The notes beneath the pieces are model-generated. The model saw only the letters and a list, made by a program, of their open reading frames with translations. It did no database searches and was not told the origin of the DNA. Shown here one piece after another: positions 42,103-48,687 of a stretch of 64,000 nucleotides of DNA. The DNA lies in assembly GCA_910575795.1 (NCBI GenBank), contig CAJTGE010000006.1, positions 1 to 64,000 on the forward strand, read 5' to 3'. Positions within the stretch are counted from its first letter, which is position 1. The number at the start of each line of letters is the position of its first letter. Position numbers and translations under genes: made by a program. This DNA comes from Clostridiaceae bacterium. GTDB lineage: Bacteria > Bacillota > Clostridia > Lachnospirales > Lachnospiraceae.

Positions 42103-42492
42103 TTAAAAACTTCTGACCGCGCTCTGCAGACGGCTGATATCATTTCCTATTGAAGCAACCATATATTGGTATTCCAACGCCGTGCGTGCCAAATCCACCT
42201 GTTCCTGATCCATGTCCACATTATTTCCGTCCAGACGGGTTGACTCTGCTCTTGTGGTATGCAGGCTGGCCCTTGTGCTGTTGATCGCCTGTTCCACCTG
42301 CTTCATCGGCCTCCATCCTGCGCTGGCATCCTTTAACTTTTCTCCGAGAATATTCTCAAAACTGATATACTGGGATTTAAAGCCCGGGGTATCGTCGTTT
42401 GCTATATTGTTCAGCGTAACGGTCTGTCTTCCCCAGAGAAAATCAAGCATTTTCTCTGTCAGGGTAATCCCATTTCCATAGAATCCAAACAT
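42103..42492 (-). CDS. flgB: Flagellar basal-body rod protein FlgB
   Basis: FlgB is a proximal rod subunit and the first gene of the fla/che operon. The 129-residue protein shows LWGRQTVTLNNIANDDTPGF KSQYISFENIL and the C-terminal VDMDQEQVDLARTALEYQYM. The ribosome site AGAAAGGATGAAG precedes the ATG at 42492. It is preceded by a ~1 kb region without a supported gene. Confidence 0.95.
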   Translation of the reverse strand: MFGFYGNGITLTEKMLDFLWGRQTVTLNNIANDDTPGFKSQYISFENILGEKLKDASAGWRPMKQVEQAINSTRASLHTTRAESTRLDGNNVDMDQEQVDLARTALEYQYMVASIGNDISRLQSAVRSF

Positions 42493-42840
42493 ATGGCCAC
42501 TTCATCCTTTCTTTCATACTATCTGATTAAGAAATACTTTTTTCTGTCTTCCGAATCTCACAGCCTCTTCTGGCCATACAGGAAGCCTGATTTCTGCTAT
42601 CTCAATAAGCCGGGCAGTACAGACAGCCCGGACAAACCTGGAGGCAGCCTCCTCTGATTCAGATTTATTCCGAAAACCTGCCGCCCCTCTTCTCAGGCTG
42701 ACGACAGTCGTAAAACCGGCGCAGAACACACGCATGGTTATAACATAAAACATTACAGCGTTCCTGCGAACTCCCCCGCATATGCCTGACATACCTCCTG
42801 CGGGCTCTTCTGACCCGCCCTGCTCCGCTTTTTCCTTTCT

Positions 42841-42900
42841 TAATTATAATCAAGCAGGTTCTTAATGAAGAATTGTTTTTATCCTGCTTCTTCATAATTA
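42841..42900. repeat. 60-bp palindrome in the flgB leader
   Basis: The outer arms TAATTAT at 42841-42847 and ATAATTA at 42894-42900, and inner arms AAGCAGG at 42852-42858 and CCTGCTT at 42883-42889, pair across a 24-base loop with a 4-base internal bulge. It is not followed by a U-tract. In RNA it would form a stable hairpin in the leader of the fla/che transcript. Confidence 0.65.
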
Positions 42901-43051
42901 CTCTCACCCATACTCAATTATGCTTCGGATATCTGCATTTCAGATTGCTTCAAAACCTCACAGTCTATACTGTCTTTCCCCCCTGACAGATGAGAACTGC
43001 ACACATACTAATCTGTAAAGCTCATTTTACACCAGCTTTATGTACTTGTAT

Positions 43052-43080
43052 AGTTTATCACCTTTTAGACACTAAATCAA
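43052..43080 (-). promoter_or_regulatory. Sigma-A-like promoter of the fla/che operon
   Basis: On the minus strand TTGATT (43080-43075) lies 17 bases before TAAACT (43057-43052). Both boxes match the vegetative consensus at four or five of six positions. It is the best match in the gap upstream of flgB; no GCCGATA box was found there. The implied leader is about 550 bases. Confidence 0.45.
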
Positions 43081-43482
43081 CCTTAAAATATCTTCTATAT
43101 CTCAATTTTTAGACGATCTTAACATTCTTTTCAAGTCCTCACTGCCTGAAAATTGCTGGTTAAACGGACGTTTTGCCGTCCTACCGCTCTGACCGGCCTC
43201 CCAACGGCTTTCCAGCCGGACCAGTAATTCCCAGCGCCGCGCCCGGCAGGCAATAAAAAATTTAAATAATTTGAATTTTCCTTTTTTTTTCCTTTTTTTT
43301 TCCTTTATTGTATGTTATACTAAAATAGCTTATATAAACATTACGCTGTTACTTTCACAGAAGTTTTTACAAGAAAACTCTTTTTACATTGACCTGACAG
43401 CAGAAAGCGTTCTGTGAAGCTTCTGTCAAAATATCATGAATCCTCATAGCGCAGCGGAGGAATATCGAAGGAGGATACTTTT

Positions 43483-44100
43483 ATGACACTGAAAAAGTGC
43501 AGCAGATGTACCGTCTATTCTATGAAGGGACAGAGGCTTGGGGAGGCCCGCGTTACGCATTTTGGAGATACCGTTACACTGTTTTTCAGCGACGCCCGAT
43601 TAAGAGATCCGAAGATCAAAGCTAAGATAAATTTTTACGACGACGTTCTTGGTGTACTTCAGACTAATTGTACATTGAAGGTCGAACGAAATACCGTGGC
43701 AGGCGCCTCGGAGCCCCTGATGGCCGATTGTAAAATCACGGATGTGACCAATGTGATTCAGCGGCAAAAGGATGTGCGCGTTAAGGTCGAAATCGAAACC
43801 CCTTTTTTCTCGAACAAACGGGGCAGCTTTATGGGCGTTATTGATAATATCAGCGCTGGCGGAATTTACCTGATCACCAAGCAGACGCTGGAGCCGAATG
43901 AAATTATCAGCTTTGAATACCGCTTCAAATCCCTGGTGCGCCACTTTGACATCATGGCTATACGGGCAAAGCAGGAGAGCGGCGGCAGATATGGGTATGG
44001 ATGCCGCTTTATCAACCTGACAGATGGGGCTGATGCGGCGATACGATCCTATGTGTATAAAAAACAGTTGGAGACAAGGATGGACAAATCAGAGACATAG
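43483..44100 (+). CDS. PilZ-like domain protein (possible c-di-GMP effector)
   Basis: The 205-residue protein looks like an N-terminal YcgR-type beta domain (residues about 1-100) plus a C-terminal PilZ domain (about 102-200). The PilZ signatures are present but partly degenerate: QRQKDVRVKVEI, where the usual second Arg of the RxxxR motif reads Gln, and NISAGGIYLI, which fits the D/NxSxxG motif. YcgR/YpfA-type proteins slow the flagellar motor when c-di-GMP is high. Divergent orientation from the fla/che operon supports a motility role. The ribosome site GAAGGAGG is strong. Binding capacity is uncertain. Confidence 0.75.
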   Translation: MTLKKCSRCTVYSMKGQRLGEARVTHFGDTVTLFFSDARLRDPKIKAKINFYDDVLGVLQTNCTLKVERNTVAGASEPLMADCKITDVTNVIQRQKDVRVKVEIETPFFSNKRGSFMGVIDNISAGGIYLITKQTLEPNEIISFEYRFKSLVRHFDIMAIRAKQESGGRYGYGCRFINLTDGADAAIRSYVYKKQLETRMDKSET

Positions 44101-44135
44101 TATTTAGATGAAACCAGGAGGTTTAAGGCATTTAA

Positions 44136-44192
44136 AAAGCAGGAAGGATATTTCCCGGCAGGATCCGGGAGATGAGCCTTCCTGCTTTATTA
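44136..44192. terminator. Bidirectional terminator between the PilZ gene and spoVT
   Basis: AAAGCAGGAAGG at 44136-44147 pairs with CCTTCCTGCTTT at 44177-44188. On the plus strand the stem is followed by ATTATATTT; on the minus strand by a run of five T's. A MITE copy begins just after, at 44199. Confidence 0.75.
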
Positions 44193-44198
44193 TATTTA

Positions 44199-44360
44199 AT
44201 GTACTCTCGGAATCTCTCTGCACCTGCCTTTGCGGCTGATTTTCCGCCAGATGCACCCAAATTTAATCAACGTACGCTCCACGTACGCCTCATAAATTTG
44301 TGCACATCTGACAAAAAATCATCTCACAAAATCAGGCGCAGCGAGATTCCGAGAGTACAT
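44199..44360. mobile_element. 162-bp hairpin MITE, copy 1
   Basis: The element begins ATGTACTCTCGGAATCTC and ends with the exact inverse complement, GAGATTCCGAGAGTACAT (18-bp perfect terminal inverted repeats, extending imperfectly to about 34 bp). The inner part is also palindromic (CAGATG..AAATTTA against TAAATTT..CATCTG, with CGTACG repeats at the centre), so the whole sequence could fold as one hairpin. It is flanked by TTTA at 44195-44198 and TTTA at 44361-44364, a 4-bp target duplication. Copy 2 at 61304-61465 differs at four positions. It encodes no transposase; reading frames through it are artefacts. Confidence 0.85.
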
Positions 44361-44415
44361 TTTATATCTCTCCGTCCGCCCGGCTGTCCGGGCCGGCCGG
44401 TTAATCTCCTGCGCC

Positions 44416-44964
44416 CTATCCCTCCATCTGCCGCCCCAGAAACCCGGCCGCTGTTGAAACCAGCTTCATTTCCGTCTCGCCGAACTTCGCTTTTGGCTCC
44501 CTGCTTAAAATTGCCACTGCGCCTATCGCGTCTCCCTCACAGATGATGGGGACGATCGCCTCTGCAGTCACGCCTTCCGGTTCGTCCATGATTAACGGCA
44601 CATAAGCTTTATCCTCTTTCACGGCCAGAACATTCATTCTCTCTGTGATGATATTTTCCAACTGACGGCTGACCGGCTTTTGCAGGTAATCCTTCTTAGG
44701 CCCGCCCGATACGGCGATCACCTGATCCCGGTCTGTCATGCATACCATCAGTCCCGTAGACTGGGCCATGGCCTCTGCATACTGTACGGCAAACGCTGCC
44801 AGTTCTACCATGGGCGAGTATTTTTTCAGGATGATTTCTCCTTCGCGATCCGTAAATATTTCCAGAGGAGTACCCTCCCGAAGCCGCAGTGTACGACGGA
44901 TTTCTTTGGGGATAACGACTCTTCCTAAATCATCGATTCTTCTTACAATTCCTGTAGCTTTCAT
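44416..44964 (-). CDS. spoVT: Stage V sporulation regulator SpoVT
   Basis: SpoVT is an AbrB-type transcription factor of the forespore. Residues 1-50 form the swapped-hairpin DNA-binding domain (MKATGIVRRIDDLGRVVIPK EIRRTLRLREGTPLEIFTDR). Residues about 55-178 form the GAF-like effector domain (EAIVPIICEGDAIGAVAILS). The ATG at 44964 follows TGGAGGA. This suggests a spore-forming host. Transcription ends near the terminator at 44136-44192. Confidence 0.93.
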   Translation of the reverse strand: MKATGIVRRIDDLGRVVIPKEIRRTLRLREGTPLEIFTDREGEIILKKYSPMVELAAFAVQYAEAMAQSTGLMVCMTDRDQVIAVSGGPKKDYLQKPVSRQLENIITERMNVLAVKEDKAYVPLIMDEPEGVTAEAIVPIICEGDAIGAVAILSREPKAKFGETEMKLVSTAAGFLGRQMEG

Positions 44965-45090
44965 AAAAAATTCCTCCATTTACTGTACTGTCCGGTTCTG
45001 GATGTAGTATCTGTAAAATGGGGGAATTTATACTGTTCAAATCTTTTGGATTTTAATGCCATGAAGTGATGAGGCCCATCTAAAGCCTTC

Positions 45091-45651
45091 CTAAAAACGC
45101 AGCACAACCCCAGCCGCCGCTGAACATATAATATAGACAATTGGGTGCTTTTTAAACTTTTTAAGCCCGACATACACAGCTACAGCCAGAATAACCGCCT
45201 TCACATTCAGCCCCGGAAGAGCTGTCACCGCCTCATCATCCATGGTAAGAAAGGCAATTTTTGCCACCCCGAGCCCGGCAGCGGCGATCAGGGCCGCCGA
45301 CGCGGCGCGCAGCCCGTACAGGACATTCTGCACCACAGGAGCGCTTTTGAAGCGGTCAAGCACTCTGGAGATGATCAGAATGATTATCACAGACGGCAGC
45401 ACAAGACTTAACGGCGCTATGAGGGCCCCTGCTATCCCTTCTATATGAAAGCCAACATATGTTGCCATATTCACGCCCATGGGGCCCGGCGTCGATTCGG
45501 AGATCGCGATCATATTGGAAATATCCTGATACGTATACCAGCCCGTCTCTCTCGATATCTCATAGAGAAAGGGAAGCGTGGCCAGGCCGCCGCCTACTGC
45601 AAAGAGGCCGCAGCTAAAAAAACGGATAAAGATTTCAAGATATACATTCAT
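45091..45651 (-). CDS. Chromate transporter subunit (ChrA half)
   Basis: A 186-residue membrane protein corresponding to one half of the chromate transporter family (SCHR type). It has FLYEIS, the Gly-rich FAVGGGLATLPFLYE and about five membrane helices. It overlaps the second half by 4 bases (ATGA), so the two make a heterodimer. In this family chromate export is proven only for some members; the natural substrate here is unknown. Confidence 0.88.
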   Translation of the reverse strand: MNVYLEIFIRFFSCGLFAVGGGLATLPFLYEISRETGWYTYQDISNMIAISESTPGPMGVNMATYVGFHIEGIAGALIAPLSLVLPSVIIILIISRVLDRFKSAPVVQNVLYGLRAASAALIAAAGLGVAKIAFLTMDDEAVTALPGLNVKAVILAVAVYVGLKKFKKHPIVYIICSAAAGVVLRF

Positions 45652-46217
45652 GCCTGCTTCCTCTCCCTTTTTCCTGTGTTCTTATTCCCTGTGCTCCCTT
45701 TTATCATCACGCCGGCAACTCCGGCCGCTGCCACGAGGAGGGCAGACGACACGTTCGTAAAAAGCGAGATGCCCAGAACGATCAAAAATATGATTTTCGC
45801 CGCATTGTCAACCAGAGCCTTTTTTCCAAGCTTTAACACCGCGTCAAAGATCAGCACGCAGACGCATGCCCGGATCCCGGCAAAGGCGCTGCTCACAAAC
45901 CAGAGATCCATAAAATTAGAAATAAACGCTGTGATCACAGTGATAATCACCAGAGACGGGGCGATTACACCCAGGGTAGCCATAATTGCTCCCGGGATGC
46001 CTTTTACCTTATAGCCGATAAATGTGGCGGTATTGATTGCGATGATCCCCGGCGTACACTGTCCGATGGCGTAGTAATCCATCAGCTCCTCCTCTGTGGC
46101 CCAGTGTTTATTGTTTACCACCTCTTTTTCCAGCATCGGAAGCATGGCATACCCGCCGCCGAACGTAAAGCCGCCAATGCGGGCGAAAATGATAAACATC
46201 TCAAGCAGTTCTTTCAT
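45648..46217 (-). CDS. Chromate transporter subunit (ChrA half)
   Basis: A 189-residue membrane protein, partner of the gene at 45091. The family motif GGFTFGGGYAMLPMLEKEVV is near residue 15, followed by YYAIGQCTPGIIAINTATFI GYKVKGIPGAIMATLGVIAP and two further helices. Paralogous halves in tandem are common in Clostridia. The ribosome site AAGGAGGAGC precedes the ATG at 46217. Confidence 0.9.
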   Translation of the reverse strand: MKELLEMFIIFARIGGFTFGGGYAMLPMLEKEVVNNKHWATEEELMDYYAIGQCTPGIIAINTATFIGYKVKGIPGAIMATLGVIAPSLVIITVITAFISNFMDLWFVSSAFAGIRACVCVLIFDAVLKLGKKALVDNAAKIIFLIVLGISLFTNVSSALLVAAAGVAGVMIKGSTGNKNTGKRERKQA

Positions 46218-46387
46218 ATTTCTTTTCAGCTCCTCCTTACATAACTCTTATTGTCAGGCGCCGTTTCGGATGGACGCCTCAGAGGGTATCATAGCAAATT
46301 TTCCTGGGATTGTAAATCCTGCCATCACATTTTAATATTGGTTAAAATAAGCTGAACTTTTTCCTGTTTTTTTCACGAATAATGTGC

Positions 46388-46393
46388 TAAACT
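46388..46393 (+). promoter_or_regulatory. Extended -10 promoter for the oxidase-like operon
   Basis: TGCTAAACT places an extended TGn element before the -10 TAAACT at 46388-46393. The -35 region 17 bases upstream is T-rich with a poor match. Transcription would start near 46400, giving about 90 bases of leader before the operon. Confidence 0.45.
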
Positions 46394-46408
46394 TACGGTA
46401 CAGAGCAA

Positions 46409-46468
46409 GATGTACTTGGCGGAACATCGGCTGCAAAAGCGGGAGCAAAGAGGCTCCGGGAGTACATC
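46409..46468 (+). promoter_or_regulatory. Structured leader before the oxidase-like operon
   Basis: GATGTACT at 46409-46416 pairs with AGTACATC at 46461-46468, closing a 60-base domain. Inside it lies a second hairpin (GGAGC / GCTCC at 46442-46446 and 46453-46457). It sits between the promoter and the ribosome site AGGGAGGAG. The fold could be a regulatory RNA, but it matches no riboswitch consensus I recognise. Confidence 0.45.
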
Positions 46469-46490
46469 AAGATGAAAGGGAGGAGAATCT

Positions 46491-46802
46491 ATGAGAATTG
46501 ATCAGCATCCCATCCTCGAATTTGACCGCGGTGAAAAGGTCACCTTTTTCTACAACGGCCAGGAAATCGATGGATACACGGAGGAAACCATTGCCGCCGC
46601 GCTCCATGCGGCAGGCATCCGCACTCTCGGGCACAGCCCGGAGCTGCACCGGCCCAGAGGGTTATTCTGCGCAATCGGCAACTGTTCTTCCTGTTTTATG
46701 ACCGTGGACGGACAGCCCAATGTACGCGTGTGTGTGACAAAAGTAAAGGCCGGCATGCATGTGGAGGAACAGGAAGGAAAGGGGGTTATCCGGAATGATT
46801 AG
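46491..46802 (+). CDS. Small 2Fe-2S subunit of a flavin oxidase/dehydrogenase (HcnA-like)
   Basis: The 103-residue protein is a Fer2_4-type plant-ferredoxin domain with a Cys cluster LFCAIGNCSSC and VRVCV. It resembles HcnA and the N-terminal domains of sarcosine and proline/hydroxyproline oxidases, where it passes electrons from the FAD subunits. It is the first gene of a five-gene operon and overlaps the next gene by 8 bases. Strong ribosome site AAAGGGAGGAG. The substrate is unknown. Confidence 0.88.
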   Translation: MRIDQHPILEFDRGEKVTFFYNGQEIDGYTEETIAAALHAAGIRTLGHSPELHRPRGLFCAIGNCSSCFMTVDGQPNVRVCVTKVKAGMHVEEQEGKGVIRND

Positions 46803-47910
46803 AGAGGCTGAGGTCCTTGTCATCGGCGGAGGTCCCGCCGGGCTGTGCGCGGCCGCGGCAGCCGCTTCCCTGGGCGCCAGGGTCCTGGTCTGCGAAAGGG
46901 ATTACGTCCCCGGCGGCCAGCTCGTGAAGCAGACCCACAAATTTTTCGGCTCCGAAAAGCAGTACGCCGGAGATCGCGGCATACATATCGGCAAACGTTT
47001 AGTTGAAAACGCAATGGCGGATCCGAATATCGAGATCTTAACCGAAGCCACGGTGCTCGGTATCTATGAGGATGGCATTGTCACCGTGCTCCATGACAAC
47101 CGCCACTTAAAGATTTGCCCTCAGAAGACGATTGTCACCACAGGCGCATCCGAAAAGTTCCTCGCCTTCCCGGGCAACGACCTTCCGGGCATTTACGGCG
47201 CGGGCGCGGTGCAGACCCTGATGAATGTGGCGGGCGTGAAGCCTGCCGAGCGCGTCCTGATGGTCGGCGCCGGAAATATCGGCCTGATTGTATCCTATCA
47301 GCTCATGCAGGCCGGCGTAGAGGTGGCGGGCGTGATTGAGGCCGCTCCGAAAATCGGCGGCTATCTGGTGCACGCCTCCAAGATCCGCCGCGCGGGCGTT
47401 CCGATCCGCACGGGCTACACCGTCAAGGAAGCGCATGGGGACGGAAAGCTTGAAGGCGTTACCATCTGCAGGCTTGACGAGAAATGGCGGCAGATCCCGG
47501 GTACAGAGGAAGAGATCGCCTGTGATACCCTGTGCCTCGCCGTTGGCTTAACGCCTCTGACTGAGCTCTGCTGGCAGGCGGGCTGCGAGATGGCCTTCGT
47601 CCGCGAATTATCCGGCCATGTGCCGTTAGTCAATGAAGATCTGGAAACCACGGTTTCCGGCATCTACGCCGCCGGAGATGTATCCGGCATCGAAGAGGCG
47701 TCCTCCGCTATGGTAGAAGGACGGCTTGCCGGCTATGCAGCGGCCGAAAGTCTGGGCCATGAGCCTGAGCGGGCCAGAGAGCTTAAGAAAATGGCGGCCG
47801 CCGAGCTTTCCGAGCTTCGCTCCGGCCCCGCAGGCGCAAGGATCCTCGCAGGGCTTACAAAGGCATCCGGCCTGCTGGCTTCAAAGAAGGGAGGACAAGC
47901 GGTATGTTAA
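46795..47910 (+). CDS. FAD/NAD(P)-binding oxidoreductase subunit (HcnB-like)
   Basis: The 371-residue flavoprotein has an N-terminal FAD-binding fold (VLVIGGGPAGLCAAAAAASL), a second Rossmann fold (RVLMVGAGNIGLIVSYQLMQ) and the GD loop VSGIYAAGDVSGIEE. HcnB and related amino-acid oxidase alpha subunits usually also have a C-terminal BFD iron-sulfur domain. Here the protein stops after the flavin part, and the BFD is a separate gene. It overlaps its neighbours on both sides by a few bases, so translation is coupled. Confidence 0.88.
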   Translation: MIREAEVLVIGGGPAGLCAAAAAASLGARVLVCERDYVPGGQLVKQTHKFFGSEKQYAGDRGIHIGKRLVENAMADPNIEILTEATVLGIYEDGIVTVLHDNRHLKICPQKTIVTTGASEKFLAFPGNDLPGIYGAGAVQTLMNVAGVKPAERVLMVGAGNIGLIVSYQLMQAGVEVAGVIEAAPKIGGYLVHASKIRRAGVPIRTGYTVKEAHGDGKLEGVTICRLDEKWRQIPGTEEEIACDTLCLAVGLTPLTELCWQAGCEMAFVRELSGHVPLVNEDLETTVSGIYAAGDVSGIEEASSAMVEGRLAGYAAAESLGHEPERARELKKMAAAELSELRSGPAGARILAGLTKASGLLASKKGGQAVC

Positions 47911-48407
47911 TTCAAAACGGAATTCCCACAGCGGAAGATATTTTAAGCGTTACCCCTTCCGAGGAGCGCTTTGCAAAAGGAGCGGTTGCCATCGCGGAGT
48001 GTTTTCAGAAGATTCCCTGCAATCCCTGCACAAAAGCCTGCGTGAAACAGGCAATCCGGATGGAACCCGATATCAACGAGACCCCGAAGATCGACTTTGA
48101 CGTCTGTAACGGCTGCGGCGCGTGTATCGCGAGATGTCCCGGCCTTGCCATCTTTGTGGTTGACAAGACCTACAGCGACACCGAGGCGCTTGTAAAGCTC
48201 CCCTTTGAGTTTCTCCCGGTTCCAAAGGAAGGACAGCTCGCCTGCGGTTTAAACCGTTCCGGCGAGGAGCTGGGATGGTTCCCGGTTGTAAAGGCTGTCT
48301 CAGGAGGGAAGAAAAACATGACCTGGACCATCACTCTGGCTGTTCCCAAAGAGCTGGCCATGGAGGTTCGGAATATCAAGGCAGGAGGTTATCAGGATGG
48401 ACGATAA
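47904..48407 (+). CDS. Ferredoxin-like 4Fe-4S protein
   Basis: The 167-residue protein carries two Cys clusters: IPCNPCTKACVKQAI near residue 38 and VCNGCGACIARCPGLAI near residue 70. The second is a standard 4Fe-4S ligand set (CxxCxxCxxxCP). The C-terminal ~80 residues lack cysteines and are unassigned. It overlaps the flavoprotein by 7 bases and the BFD gene by 11. Probably an electron-transfer subunit of the same complex. Confidence 0.85.
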   Translation: MLIQNGIPTAEDILSVTPSEERFAKGAVAIAECFQKIPCNPCTKACVKQAIRMEPDINETPKIDFDVCNGCGACIARCPGLAIFVVDKTYSDTEALVKLPFEFLPVPKEGQLACGLNRSGEELGWFPVVKAVSGGKKNMTWTITLAVPKELAMEVRNIKAGGYQDGR

Positions 48408-48687
48408 AAATACGATTCTCTGCCGGTGCGAGGATTTAACAAGAGAAGCGATTCTTGACTGCATCAAGGCCGGTTACTGCACCATTGACGAGATTAAACG
48501 CGTAACCAGGGCCGGCATGGGCCCCTGCCAGGGGCGCACCTGCCGCATGCTCATTGCCCAGGAGCTCTCCTCCTATTACGGGATTCCCATGGAGGAGGTT
48601 CTGATGACGACCTTCCGCCCGCCCACAAAACCCATCAGTATGGGCGTTCTGGCGGACGCTTATGAGGAAGGAGGCGCTGAGGAATGA
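48397..48687 (+). CDS. BFD-like 2Fe-2S protein
   Basis: The 96-residue protein has the bacterioferritin-associated-ferredoxin pattern: ILCRCEDLT near the N-terminus and GMGPCQGRTCRMLIAQ in the middle (CxC and CxxxxC ligands), then a helix. In related oxidase complexes this domain is fused to the FAD subunit; here it is free-standing. It overlaps the next gene by 4 bases (ATGA). Confidence 0.88.
   Translation: MDDKNTILCRCEDLTREAILDCIKAGYCTIDEIKRVTRAGMGPCQGRTCRMLIAQELSSYYGIPMEEVLMTTFRPPTKPISMGVLADAYEEGGAEE

Larger units (their letters stand above)
42493..43482. other. Gap between flgB and the PilZ gene: long operon leader and T-rich promoter region
   Basis: These ~990 bases separate the divergent flgB and PilZ-like genes. 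On the minus strand a sigma-A-like promoter at 43052-43080 would give flgB a leader of roughly 550 bases. Within that leader, 42841-42900 is a 60-bp imperfect palindrome (TAATTAT and AAGCAGG arms repeated inversely at its ends). On the plus side, 43281-43303 has two T9 tracts separated by CC, next to a TATACT box. Two short frames (42514-42792 and 42665-42907, minus) have no convincing start or homology and are not called. No riboswitch consensus was recognised. Confidence 0.6.

Noticed and set aside
42514-42792. 92-codon reading frame in the flgB leader
   Set aside because: The start lies one base after AGGAGG, too close for normal initiation, and the product matches nothing I know; the region looks like an untranslated leader.
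42665-42907. 80-codon basic frame overlapping the palindrome
   Set aside because: No proper ribosome site, low-complexity Arg-rich composition and overlap with the hairpin arms suggest chance.
42493-43045. c-di-GMP (GEMM) riboswitch in the flgB leader
   Set aside because: No GEMM consensus elements were found on the minus strand, despite the attractive link to motility.
44172-44546. Reading frame through the first MITE and into spoVT antisense
   Set aside because: The frame is created by the hairpin element; the same peptide appears in the second MITE copy and is not a gene.
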